DNA from: an uncultured Caryophanales bacterium
GTDB lineage: Bacteria > Bacillota_I > Bacilli_A > RFN20 > CAG-449
Direction of reading: 5' to 3'
DNA length: 52,879 bases
Assembly (NCBI GenBank): GCA_945873815.1
Contig: CAMCEE010000015.1
Coordinates: 1-52,879, forward strand
Part shown: positions 44,421 through 52,822 of the stretch, in pieces
Layout: each line of letters starts with the position of its first letter
Numbering within the stretch: position 1 is the first letter of the stretch
Notes under the pieces: generated by a model
Seen by the model: the letters and a program-made list of their open reading frames with translations, nothing else
Database searches by the model: none
What the model was told of the DNA's origin: nothing
Program-made: the position numbers and the translations under genes

Positions 44421-44650
44421 ATTAACCCCCCCTACTACATATAGTATATTACATAAAATCAAAATCATAAATACTGATTATTTCCTTATATCATATATTG
44501 AAAATATCGAAAATAATATGTAACCAAATCAACAAAAAGAGTAATATAACGACTCTAAATAATATATTAGAAAGAACTTCCATTTCTATTATCTAATGTA
44601 GAATCATCTATCGAAAAAAAGCATTATTTAACAGTTATTTTAAAATAATA

Positions 44651-44677
44651 TAAAAGTGAATCAAAATTTGATTCACT
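44651..44677 (-). terminator. terminator of the GNAT gene
   Basis: A near-perfect palindrome with 11-nt arms (AGTGAATCAAA / TTTGATTCACT), followed by TTTTAT on the minus strand. The rest of 44469-44650 is AT-rich with nothing else I can name. Confidence 0.7.
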
Positions 44678-44722
44678 AAATGCTACATTCACATTAATAT
44701 TGGAAAATAAAAATAATAACCC

Positions 44723-45283
44723 CTAATTCAAATCCAAATCTCTAAAATCAGACTTTTCTAATTCATAATAACGATACATTATTTCTTTATCGCCTTTTGT
44801 GATAAAAATATCTTTAACATGTTTAAATCCGCATCTTCTCATAACTCTTCCAGAATGAGCATTATCTATTGGATGTTTTGCAGTTACAACATTAACTCCA
44901 ACAACATTAAACAAATAATCTAGTACTGCATGTAAGGATTCGGTAGTGTAGTGATGATTCCAAAAAGACTTTCCAGTGCAATACTCAACCTCAATAGTAG
45001 AATACTGTTCATCAATGGATATAACTCTTACATACCCAAATAACTCATTTGATTTTTGTTCAACCAATCCCCATAAGTAATAATCTTTATTATTTCTATA
45101 CTTATTATATTTATTGATCATTTGATAAGTATCTTCGATTGAATTATGCCTGTTCCAAGGCAAAAAAGATGCAACTTCACTATCACTAGCAAAATTTTTA
45201 AAAATCATTGTTGCATCATCAATGCACATTTTTCTTAAAGTTATACGATTTGTATGCAATTCTACTGTACCTGTATGTTTCAT
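44723..45283 (-). CDS. GNAT-family N-acetyltransferase, RimJ/RimL-like
   Basis: 186 residues: TNRITLRKMCIDDATMIFKNFASDSEV at the start, the acceptor-side strand YLWGLVEQKSNELFGYVRV, and NAHSGRVMRRCGFK at the CoA-binding end, as in RimJ/L and ribosomal or small-molecule acetyltransferases. Acetyl-CoA donor; acceptor unknown. GGAG 8 nt before the ATG. Confidence 0.85.
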   Translation of the reverse strand: MKHTGTVELHTNRITLRKMCIDDATMIFKNFASDSEVASFLPWNRHNSIEDTYQMINKYNKYRNNKDYYLWGLVEQKSNELFGYVRVISIDEQYSTIEVEYCTGKSFWNHHYTTESLHAVLDYLFNVVGVNVVTAKHPIDNAHSGRVMRRCGFKHVKDIFITKGDKEIMYRYYELEKSDFRDLDLN

Positions 45284-45514
45284 AAATAATTCTCCATATA
45301 TTCGATATATATAAGTTAAGTATATAATACAAAATTATATTTTTTACTATTTATTTACTAATTTAATACTTTTTTCAGTTCTAAAAATAATTATTTCTCA
45401 TATTTTCTATCATTTTGAGATTATTTCTATCATATGTTTATCATTTACAATACTATATCATTTTCTGTTTTAATTACTTAATTAATAATTTCATTAATAA
45501 TTTTATTAAATATA

Positions 45515-45543
45515 TTGACAGAGTCATCATTATCATATAATAT
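45515..45543 (+). promoter_or_regulatory. promoter of tRNA-Ala copy 2
   Basis: A consensus TTGACA, a 17-bp spacer and TAATAT (or TATAAT at 15 bp), 13-15 nt before the tRNA. The remainder of 45284-45514 is AT-rich with no gene. Confidence 0.7.
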
Positions 45544-45555
45544 TATTTTTGCTTT

Positions 45556-45631
45556 GGGGCTGTAGCTCACCTGGGAGAGCGCCTGATTTGCATTCAGGAG
45601 GTAGAGAGTTCGATCCTCTTCAGCTCCACCA
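45556..45631 (+). tRNA. tRNA-Ala (TGC), copy 2
   Basis: The same 76-nt tRNA sequence as copy 1, plus three identical upstream bases (TTT) and one downstream (A), with its own promoter and terminator. Confidence 0.95.
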
Positions 45632-45644
45632 ATAAAATATAATT

Positions 45645-45672
45645 AAGGGATCAGAATATGATCCCTTTTATT
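45645..45672 (+). terminator. terminator of tRNA-Ala copy 2
   Basis: AAGGGATCA / TGATCCCTT stem (9 bp) then TTTATT on the plus strand. Confidence 0.8.
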
Positions 45673-45707
45673 AGATTTTGCATTATTATCTAAGTTCTTA
45701 ATGTTAT

Positions 45708-45896
45708 TCAATAGTCTTTTTTAGATATTTCTCTATTACTTCCATAATAATGATATTTGGAGGGAAAAATATTATATTTCTTTGCTTCCTCAACATCGTC
45801 TTTATTACAATTTACACTTTCAGTTGAAACATTAATTTGATTTTTACCTGAATTATCTTCATCTCTTAAATAGATATAAGAATTGTCATCTCGCAT
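45708..45896 (-). pseudogene. orphan ORF fragment
   Basis: 62 residues from an ATG (MRDDNSYIYLRDEDNSG...) in a frame open for ~24 more codons upstream (NICIDKIRKKKDIFYFD) without a start codon or ribosome site. It looks like the end of a truncated gene. Polar and unrecognised. The flanking stretch 45672-46068 otherwise holds only a hairpin. Confidence 0.3.
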
Positions 45897-45972
45897 ATCA
45901 AAATAGAAAATATCTTTCTTTTTTCGAATTTTATCGATGCATATATTTTTAGAAATCGTATATACCTAGCTG

Positions 45973-46007
45973 AATCCATTTTTTCCTTTTAATGAATGGA
46001 TTTTTTT
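45973..46007 (+). terminator. plus-strand hairpin with T run, no assigned gene
   Basis: AATCCATT / AATGGATT then T7. No plus-strand gene ends here, so it may be left from a lost gene next to the ORF fragment. Confidence 0.5.
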
Positions 46008-46068
46008 GCTATTTGATAAATAAAATGGATAAAACAAAATAGAAGATGGATAATTATATAATGTATAA

Positions 46069-46746
46069 TTAATCTTCTTCATCAAATTTGAAAAGATCCT
46101 TCATTGCATTTGAAAATGTATTAACAACAATCTTATCATTATTAGCTAAATATGCAATTAATCTTTCGATTTTATCCCAATCATTATTAACTTCAAATTC
46201 ATAGGAATGACCAACAATAATAAAAACCGAATGATCGTTTAAATTATTTGAAAAATCTTCAATTTTTTCATATATTTTTTCGTCATAATACCATGCATTT
46301 GGGCAAATATGGTATCTATCATGAGGAACATATGAATCAGTAAATGATGGTATTCTTAAATACTTAATTTTAGTGTATTCCTTTATCCATTTTATAATTT
46401 CCTCATTACATCGATCCATAGGCACTGCAAACGAAGAAACTTCTTTATTAAAAATTGATTCTAGTGCATTCACATCATCGTTTATTTCAGCTATTAATTG
46501 CTCCTTTGTAAGTGACGTTAAATAAGGGTGAGTCACTGTATGTGATGCAACTTCATGATTCTTATAAATTTCCTTATTCTCTAACAAATTTAATCTTTCA
46601 ACAGGGAATGAATCCAAATACCATACATATTCTCCCAAACCAGAATTAAGATTAAATGTTGCTTTTAGACAATATTTATCTAATAATTCGATAAATCTTT
46701 TATCGTATATTGTTCCATCATCAAATGATAATACAACACTTCTCAT
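46069..46746 (-). CDS. polysaccharide deacetylase family protein (CE4)
   Basis: 225 residues with the NodB core: SFDDG (motif 1, base Asp and metal Asp), HEVASHTVTHP (motif 2, metal His residues), a central FAVPMDRCNEE in place of the usual RxPxG motif, and VGHSYEFE near the end. GAGGT precedes the ATG. There is no signal peptide or membrane anchor, so unlike peptidoglycan or chitin deacetylases it would act inside the cell. A peptide or sugar substrate is unknown. Confidence 0.8.
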   Translation of the reverse strand: MRSVVLSFDDGTIYDKRFIELLDKYCLKATFNLNSGLGEYVWYLDSFPVERLNLLENKEIYKNHEVASHTVTHPYLTSLTKEQLIAEINDDVNALESIFNKEVSSFAVPMDRCNEEIIKWIKEYTKIKYLRIPSFTDSYVPHDRYHICPNAWYYDEKIYEKIEDFSNNLNDHSVFIIVGHSYEFEVNNDWDKIERLIAYLANNDKIVVNTFSNAMKDLFKFDEED

Positions 46747-46851
46747 ATTTTACCTCTTTTCAAAATATTCAATATCCAAATATTAATAGAATTTATTAAA
46801 ATTATAACTCTCAACAAAGAATAATTGCATATCTCATTCATCATTGAAAAC

Positions 46852-46903
46852 AAAAAAACCTAGCGTTTTGAACTTAATTTATATTTCGTTCATTACACTA
46901 GGT
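46852..46903 (-). terminator. terminator of the rubrerythrin fusion gene
   Basis: ACCTAG / CTAGGT outer stem with an inner GAAC / GTTC pair and a T7 run on the minus strand. Confidence 0.75.
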
Positions 46904-46922
46904 AAAAATATTCTACTAATAA

Positions 46923-48095
46923 TTAATAATTCTCAGCATTAACTTCAAAATAGCTCTTAGGATGTGCACAAACTGGGCATACTTCAGGAGCCTTAGTTCC
47001 TACAACAATATGTCCGCAATTTCTACATTCCCATACTTTAACTGTGCTCTTTTCAAATACCTCATTATTTTCAAGATTCTTTAGTAATGCTCTATATCTT
47101 TCTTCATGATGTTTCTCAATTGCAGCAACGCCTCTAAATTTTGCAGCTAACTCAGTAAACCCTTCTTCTTCGGCTTCTTTTGCAAATGTTTCATACATAT
47201 CAGTCCATTCATAGTTTTCTCCATCCGCAGCAGATTTAAGATTTGCCGCAGTATCACCTAATCCTGCTAATTCTTTAAACCATAATTTTGCATGTTCTTT
47301 TTCGTTTTCTGCTGTTTTTAAGAACAATGCTGCCATTTGTTCAAATCCTTCTTTTTTTGCAACGCTTGCAAAATATGTATATTTGTTTCTAGCTTGAGAT
47401 TCACCTGAGAATGCTGCTTGTAAGTTTTTTTCTGTTTTTGTTCCTTTGTATTTGTTTTCCATCGTTTTTTCCTCCTTATTAATTTCTATTTTTTCAAAAT
47501 CCGATGCTGGATGCTTACATAATGGACAAATGAAGTCTTCAGGTAATTCTTCACCCTCATATTCATATCCACAAATCGTACATCTCCAAACTGTCTTTCC
47601 TTTACTTACTGTATTTTCTTTTTTAGGCTTAATGTTACTTTGATAATAAGCATAAGTTGCAGAAGGAACATTGCTAATAACTTCCATATCTTGTACTTCA
47701 CCAATAAACATCGTATGTGATCCTAAGTCCTCTACCTTAGTAATCTTAACTGAAAAATACGCATTAACTCCTTCTGTAATATAACTAATGCCATTCATTG
47801 CTCTTTTATAATTTGTATAATTTTCAAATTTATTCACTTCTTTTCCGCTATGAAATCCAAAACGTTGAAATAAATCAAAAGTAGCATTCTCAGCAATTAC
47901 TGAAACATTGTATTCATGCGTACGTAATAAAACATCATGCGTATAATTTGCTTTATTTACAGAAATACACATGTTATTTGGAGAAGATGAAACTTGTATT
48001 GCAGTATTTATAATGCAACCATTATCTTTTCCATTTTCACATACGGTTAAAACAAATAAACCATAACTAAGATTATACAATGCTTTTTTATCCAT
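46923..48095 (-). CDS. flavin reductase-rubredoxin-rubrerythrin-rubredoxin fusion (Hrb-Rbr)
   Basis: One 390-residue protein with four parts: FMN-binding flavin reductase-like split barrel (~1-155), rubredoxin 1 (C172/C175, C190/C193), rubrerythrin four-helix bundle (~212-345; ENEKEHA and EKHHEERY supply diiron ligands) and rubredoxin 2 (C357/C360, C373/C376). The first two together are high-molecular-weight rubredoxin, which passes electrons to rubrerythrin; fusion would link NAD(P)H-flavin to peroxide reduction in one chain. An ATG at M212 (47462) sits 8 nt after a perfect AAGGAGG, so a separate 179-residue rubrerythrin is probably also made. Oxidative defence in an anaerobe. Confidence 0.92.
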   Translation of the reverse strand: MDKKALYNLSYGLFVLTVCENGKDNGCIINTAIQVSSSPNNMCISVNKANYTHDVLLRTHEYNVSVIAENATFDLFQRFGFHSGKEVNKFENYTNYKRAMNGISYITEGVNAYFSVKITKVEDLGSHTMFIGEVQDMEVISNVPSATYAYYQSNIKPKKENTVSKGKTVWRCTICGYEYEGEELPEDFICPLCKHPASDFEKIEINKEEKTMENKYKGTKTEKNLQAAFSGESQARNKYTYFASVAKKEGFEQMAALFLKTAENEKEHAKLWFKELAGLGDTAANLKSAADGENYEWTDMYETFAKEAEEEGFTELAAKFRGVAAIEKHHEERYRALLKNLENNEVFEKSTVKVWECRNCGHIVVGTKAPEVCPVCAHPKSYFEVNAENY

Positions 48096-48112
48096 AATAT
48101 TTTCCCCCCCTT

Positions 48113-48137
48113 CATATATATTTTGGAAATATATATG
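48113..48137. promoter_or_regulatory. 25-bp perfect palindrome, candidate operator
   Basis: Two 11-bp arms (CATATATATTT / AAATATATATG) around TGG, just ahead of the fusion gene's ribosome site. A possible redox-regulator site; it does not match the PerR box I know. Confidence 0.4.
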
Positions 48138-48279
48138 TACTATTATGATAACACAAAATACTAATTTATATAAGTAGAATATGAATCAAAAAAACAATTT
48201 ATTGTTCCTATCTTATAGATAATATTTAGTAACAATGCATAAAAATGGATAGCAAGAAACTATCCATTTATAAAATCAA

Positions 48280-50199
48280 CTATTTTCTTTTTTCAATCAA
48301 ATCATTAACCATTGCAACAAATTCTTCTATAGAAACTGTAACTTGTTCTTTTTTTCCATGTTCTCTATATGTTACTGTTCCATTTGTAACTTCATTGTCA
48401 CCGATAACTAATTGATATGGTATCTTCTTTGTTTGGGCACTTCTAATCTTATATCCAAGTTTTTCATTACGATAATCTTTTTCAAATCTAATCTTATTCT
48501 TCCTTAGTATTTTTGCTAAAGACTCGCAATACTCACTATGCGCATCTAAATTTACTGGAATAATCTCGACTTGTACAGGAGCAAGCCATACTGGAAGAAC
48601 ACCTTTTGTTTCTTCAAGTAAGAAAGCAACGAATCGATCTAAAGATCCTAAAATAGCTCTATGGATAACAACTGGTCTAGCTTTTTCACCATTCTCATCG
48701 ATATAAACCAATTCAAATCTTTCTGGCAATTGATAATCTAATTGGATTGTTGATAAAGTGACATCGTGACCGATTGCACTTCTTACTTGAACATCAAGTT
48801 TTGGACCATAGAATGCTGCTTCACCTTTTGCTTCATAATAATCAACACCTAAATCATTCAATACACTTCTTAATTCAGATTCACTCTTCTCCCATAAAGC
48901 ATCATTACCAAAATATTTTTCTGTATCTTCTGGATCACGTAAAGATAATCTAAATTTATAGTTTTCAAATCCAAAATCCTTATATACATCAAGAATCAAT
49001 TGGACAACATTCTTAAATTCTTGTCCAATTTGACTTGGAAGACAGAAAATGTGTGAATCATTTTGAGAAAAAGCTCTTGTTCTTTCAATACCAGTTAAAG
49101 CTCCACTAGCCTCAAAACGGAAATCATTTGCAATCTCAGCAAGTCTCAATGGCAAGTCACGATATGAATGCAATTCAGATTTATACATAACCATGTGATG
49201 AGGACAGTTCATAGGTCTTAAAACATATGATTCATCTTCAGCTTCCATTGCAGGGAACATATCATCTTTATAATGTGCCCAGTGACCACTAGTTTTATAA
49301 AGATTGACATTACCTAAAGAAGGTGTCATAACATGCTTATAACCAAGATCATATTCTTTATCCATAATATAATCTGCAAGTAATCTTCTAACTAAAAAAC
49401 CATTTGGAAGCCACATTGGCAAGCCTTTACCAACTAAATCATCAAACATAAAGATACCCATTTCTTTTCCAAGTTTACGGTGATCTCTTTGTTTTCTATC
49501 TTCAAGAATTAGTAAATATTTTTCTAAATCTTCTTTTGAGAACCAGCATGTACCATAAATTCTTGTAAGCATTTCATTTTTTGAATCGCCTCTCCAATAT
49601 GCACCAGCAACATTTAACAACTTAAAGAATTTAATTGAACCTGTAGACATCACATGAGGTCCACGACAAACATCGCTGTATTCACCTTGTCTATAAACCC
49701 CGATCTTTTCCCCTTTTGGAATTGCGTCTAATAATTCTAATTTATATTTATCATTCTTAAATTCTTCTTTTGCATCATCCAAAGAAACATATTCATGAGT
49801 AATCTTCAAATTCTCCTTAACAATTCTATTCATTTCTTCTTCAATCTTAGGTAAATCTTCATTACTAATTGAAGTTGGTAATGATAAATCATAATAGAAT
49901 CCTTCTTCAATTGAAGGTCCTACACCACATAATGTACCATTATACAATCTCTTTACTGCTTGAGCTAATAAATGTGCACAAGAATGGTTGATAACTTCAA
50001 ATGCTCTTGGATCAGTAGAATCAATAAATTCAACTACTGCATCTTCATTTAATGATGAAGATAAATCGCATAAAACACCATTTACGCTTCCAACAACGCT
50101 CTTTTTTGCTAAAGAAGGATCAATCGCTTTTGCAATTTGAATAAGTAAACCTTCTTCAACTTCGTGGATACTTCCGTCTTTTAATGTAACTTTTATCAT
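48280..50199 (-). CDS. thrS: threonyl-tRNA synthetase
   Basis: Charges tRNA-Thr. TGS domain (~1-62), the editing domain with HSCAHLLAQAVKRLY and the later Cys site, the class II core with FRFEASGALTGIERTRAF and RPMNCPHH (zinc site), ARPVVIHRAILGSLDRF, and the anticodon domain from ~540. 639 residues is normal. GGAGG precedes the ATG. Controlled by a T-box leader. Confidence 0.98.
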   Translation of the reverse strand: MIKVTLKDGSIHEVEEGLLIQIAKAIDPSLAKKSVVGSVNGVLCDLSSSLNEDAVVEFIDSTDPRAFEVINHSCAHLLAQAVKRLYNGTLCGVGPSIEEGFYYDLSLPTSISNEDLPKIEEEMNRIVKENLKITHEYVSLDDAKEEFKNDKYKLELLDAIPKGEKIGVYRQGEYSDVCRGPHVMSTGSIKFFKLLNVAGAYWRGDSKNEMLTRIYGTCWFSKEDLEKYLLILEDRKQRDHRKLGKEMGIFMFDDLVGKGLPMWLPNGFLVRRLLADYIMDKEYDLGYKHVMTPSLGNVNLYKTSGHWAHYKDDMFPAMEAEDESYVLRPMNCPHHMVMYKSELHSYRDLPLRLAEIANDFRFEASGALTGIERTRAFSQNDSHIFCLPSQIGQEFKNVVQLILDVYKDFGFENYKFRLSLRDPEDTEKYFGNDALWEKSESELRSVLNDLGVDYYEAKGEAAFYGPKLDVQVRSAIGHDVTLSTIQLDYQLPERFELVYIDENGEKARPVVIHRAILGSLDRFVAFLLEETKGVLPVWLAPVQVEIIPVNLDAHSEYCESLAKILRKNKIRFEKDYRNEKLGYKIRSAQTKKIPYQLVIGDNEVTNGTVTYREHGKKEQVTVSIEEFVAMVNDLIEKRK

Positions 50200-50213
50200 A
50201 CTTTCCTCCTAAA

Positions 50214-50424
50214 AAAAGAGCCCATCCTATAAGGACGAACTCTCGTGGTACCACCTTAATTTTAGATTTTATCAATCTAACACTCAAACATTCTTAACGC
50301 GAATTAAACGATTATGTTTCCATAATATCTCCATGGTAGTAATTCATCATCTATCATAAGTTCTTTCACCAAACAAACTCTCTCTATAATGAATCAAAGA
50401 TAAATCGTGTCCATTTCATCGACT
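50214..50424 (-). ncRNA. T-box leader of thrS
   Basis: Contains the T-box core AAGGTGGTACCACG (antiterminator, around 50244-50257), followed by the terminator GAGTTCGTCC / GGATGGGCTC and T7 (50211-50242). Upstream lies a long stem I region; GAATTACTACC near 50335-50344 presents ACT and ACC, both Thr codons, as specifier. Uncharged tRNA-Thr would favour the antiterminator and raise thrS expression. Ends about 15 nt before the thrS start. Confidence 0.92.
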
Positions 50425-50430
50425 AAAAAT

Positions 50431-50460
50431 ATTTTATTCACTATTCTTTCAAAAAGTCAA
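50431..50460 (-). promoter_or_regulatory. promoter of the T-box/thrS transcript
   Basis: TTGACT, an 18-bp spacer and TAAAAT on the minus strand. Confidence 0.7.
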
Positions 50461-50498
50461 TAAATCTAATAAAACTAATTAAATAAATAGTATTCTTT

Positions 50499-51536
50499 CT
50501 ACTTAATTGCATGCATTGCTAATCCAATCACTACTGAAACAAGGATTAGTAAAGCAACGATAAGAGCATATTTTTTATCCAATTTAAATTTTCTAAGATA
50601 TAAAACATAAAGGAAATAAGTAACGATCTGATATAAAAATAAAAGAACATTCACTTCACTTACATTTATCGAGATTGCAATTGCAAATATTGGAATAAAC
50701 AATCTGTATCCAAATAATGAAGAAGAAATTTGTTGTGAATACTCACTCTTTTCTTTCTTAATGTGGTAATAAGAAAGGAAGAAAGCCCCAAAAGATAATA
50801 ACACAAATACAATAATTGCAATCGTATTATTGATTTCCCAATTATAATAATTTTTATAATCTTTTCCTAACAAAGGAGCTATACCATTATATATTGAAAT
50901 CAAAGGGGAGATGAGAAAATAATCTTCCGGTAGTACAAATTTAAATTTGTAATCAAATAATTTAAATGACAATATATTAAACGCAGAAACACTTATCGCA
51001 AGAACAACAAAGACAAAAAACGAATTCACGACTCCATCGATTTCAGTATTTTGATGAATGAAAGCACAACTTGATATAAGTGTAACCCCAATAGAACACA
51101 CAGTAAGTAACAAAAAGAAGGGAATGAACATTGCAAGGTTATACATATGTTCCATACTCATAATAACAAAGATGGAAATAAGACTGCCGATTATAAAAGG
51201 AATAACAATTTCACATAAACAAATTAGGAATTTAACTAAATATAGTTTTTCTCTTTTTATCGGTAATGAATACATTTGATCTATACCTCTTTTTTTCATC
51301 TTAAATGAGAATTCAAAAGAAGGCACAAAGAAAGCAAGAAAAAATAGAATAATTGGATAAACAACTAATACATATAGATTAGGCCCAGTAATCGTATCAC
51401 GGATCGTAGTATCATATTGTTGAATCACTAATCTTGATGTACCAATAATTACCGCAAAAGCAACAGTTACAATAACAGATAAAGCGATTAATACATTAAT
51501 TCTTTTTTTAAAGAAATACTTAAATAAATTAAACAT
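50499..51536 (-). CDS. ABC-2 type permease
   Basis: 345 residues with six or more membrane helices (starting at ~14-32: VLIALSVIVTVAFAVIIG), cytosolic FKMKKRGIDQMYSLPIKREKLYLVK coupling loop, and no recognised substrate domain. It partners the ATPase encoded upstream with an 8-bp overlap. In YtrA-type operons such exporters handle lantibiotics or envelope stress; substrate here unknown. Confidence 0.85.
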   Translation of the reverse strand: MFNLFKYFFKKRINVLIALSVIVTVAFAVIIGTSRLVIQQYDTTIRDTITGPNLYVLVVYPIILFFLAFFVPSFEFSFKMKKRGIDQMYSLPIKREKLYLVKFLICLCEIVIPFIIGSLISIFVIMSMEHMYNLAMFIPFFLLLTVCSIGVTLISSCAFIHQNTEIDGVVNSFFVFVVLAISVSAFNILSFKLFDYKFKFVLPEDYFLISPLISIYNGIAPLLGKDYKNYYNWEINNTIAIIVFVLLSFGAFFLSYYHIKKEKSEYSQQISSSLFGYRLFIPIFAIAISINVSEVNVLLFLYQIVTYFLYVLYLRKFKLDKKYALIVALLILVSVVIGLAMHAIK

Positions 51537-52413
51537 TTTTCAAATACCCCCTCGATTCTACTTCAATAATGAATAACTCTTCAAAATCGATTGCGATTTC
51601 ATCAATAATCAAAGGATTATATTTTTTAAATTTTTCTATAACACAATCGTATTCATCTTCTAAAACTATAGTGATAATCCTCTTATCTTGTTTATAGGAA
51701 ATGAAGTTGATTCCCTCAAACATTTCTTTTTCTGGGATCGAATCAAATGCAATTTGATATTTATGCATTTTATTAATACTTTGATTAATATTACCAGAAG
51801 AAGTAATCTTCTTATCATCTAATAAAGCAAAAGAATCACAAATATCTTCAAGTTCCCTCAAAGAATGAGAAGAAATAATAACCGTCATTTCTTTTTCTTC
51901 TTGAATCTTCATCAAAGTTCTTTTTAATGAAAGACGAGCTAGAGGATCAAGTCCATCAAATGCTTCATCAAGAAATAAGTACTTAGGTTTTATCGCAAGT
52001 GCTAGAGAGACAAAAACTTGTCGTTTCATCCCTTTAGAAAAATTCTTCATCGTTGATTTTAATGGTAACTTAAATCCATTTATATAATCAAAATATGCTT
52101 TTTCATCTATATCATAAAATGCCTTATAAAGATCAATTAATGTAAGAGGAGTAGTTGAACGATCGTAATATGGATCATCAGGCAAAAAGAAAATGTTTTT
52201 CTTTACCTTTTCATTTTCATATACTTCTTCTCCATCAAATTTAATAGACCCAGCATCTTTATTATAAACACCACTTAATAAACGAAGTAACGTCGACTTT
52301 CCTGCACCATTAATACCTACTAATCCAAAAATAGAATTATCTTCAATAGTTAAATCTACATCCTTTAATACCTCTTTATCAAAAGATTTACACAATCCAC
52401 TAATTTCTATCAT
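51529..52413 (-). CDS. ABC transporter ATPase
   Basis: 294 residues: Walker A GINGAGKST near residue 35, Q-loop FLPDDPYYD, signature FSKGMKRQV, Walker B YLFLDEAFDGLDPLAR, and a C-terminal half of DUF-like beta structure (~205-294). Starts with ATGA overlap at the end of the GntR gene. It drives the ABC-2 permease encoded downstream. Confidence 0.93.
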   Translation of the reverse strand: MIEISGLCKSFDKEVLKDVDLTIEDNSIFGLVGINGAGKSTLLRLLSGVYNKDAGSIKFDGEEVYENEKVKKNIFFLPDDPYYDRSTTPLTLIDLYKAFYDIDEKAYFDYINGFKLPLKSTMKNFSKGMKRQVFVSLALAIKPKYLFLDEAFDGLDPLARLSLKRTLMKIQEEKEMTVIISSHSLRELEDICDSFALLDDKKITSSGNINQSINKMHKYQIAFDSIPEKEMFEGINFISYKQDKRIITIVLEDEYDCVIEKFKKYNPLIIDEIAIDFEELFIIEVESRGYLKNV

Positions 52414-52751
52414 TTGTTCTCCTTTCCATAGACCTCTTCAATTGCACATAATAATACTTCTTTTTTCATTCCATCATTCCTAAGTTTATTTATTATGTCA
52501 AATGCATAAGATTTATCTCTATCCATATTGTCTTTTACAAAATACCCTTTCTTTGGAATACTTTCTACTAAACCAAAATTAATCAATTCATTATATGCTC
52601 TTTCAACTGTTTTTAGATTAACTCCTATTTCAATTGCAAGCTCACGACAAGAAGGTAATTTTTCTTTTGGTTTTAATACTCCAAGTGAGATATATTTTTT
52701 AAAATGAGCAACTATTTGTTCGTATACACTACTTTGTCCATTTATAATCAT
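52410..52751 (-). CDS. GntR-family regulator, YtrA subfamily
   Basis: About 113 residues: winged helix with SSVYEQIVAHFKKYISLGVLKPKEKLPSCRELAIEIGVNLKTVERAYNELINFG and a short C-terminal helical tail, with no ligand domain, as in YtrA-type repressors that control ABC exporters. I start at the ATG at 52751 with AAAGGAGA just upstream; the frame open to 52856 lies before and over the promoter. Likely represses this operon through the 9-bp repeats at 52767-52793. Confidence 0.88.
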   Translation of the reverse strand: MIINGQSSVYEQIVAHFKKYISLGVLKPKEKLPSCRELAIEIGVNLKTVERAYNELINFGLVESIPKKGYFVKDNMDRDKSYAFDIINKLRNDGMKKEVLLCAIEEVYGKENK

Positions 52752-52766
52752 ACATTCTCCTTTCTC

Positions 52767-52793
52767 TGTACCATCTATACCAACTGTACCATC
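52767..52793. promoter_or_regulatory. three tandem 9-bp repeats, candidate GntR operator
   Basis: TGTACCATC, TATACCAAC, TGTACCATC in direct tandem, touching the -10 box of the operon promoter and preceding the ribosome site. Binding here would block transcription start. Confidence 0.5.
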
Positions 52794-52822
52794 ATTATAT
52801 GATACGATTCCGAATAATACAA
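52794..52822 (-). promoter_or_regulatory. promoter of the GntR-ABC operon
   Basis: TTGTAT, a 17-bp spacer and TATAAT on the minus strand, 43 nt before the regulator's ATG. Confidence 0.6.

Noticed and set aside
45300-45550. Recurrent TTTCTATCAT-like words in the AT-rich spacer
   Set aside because: Short, irregular and without constant spacing; not a CRISPR or iteron array.
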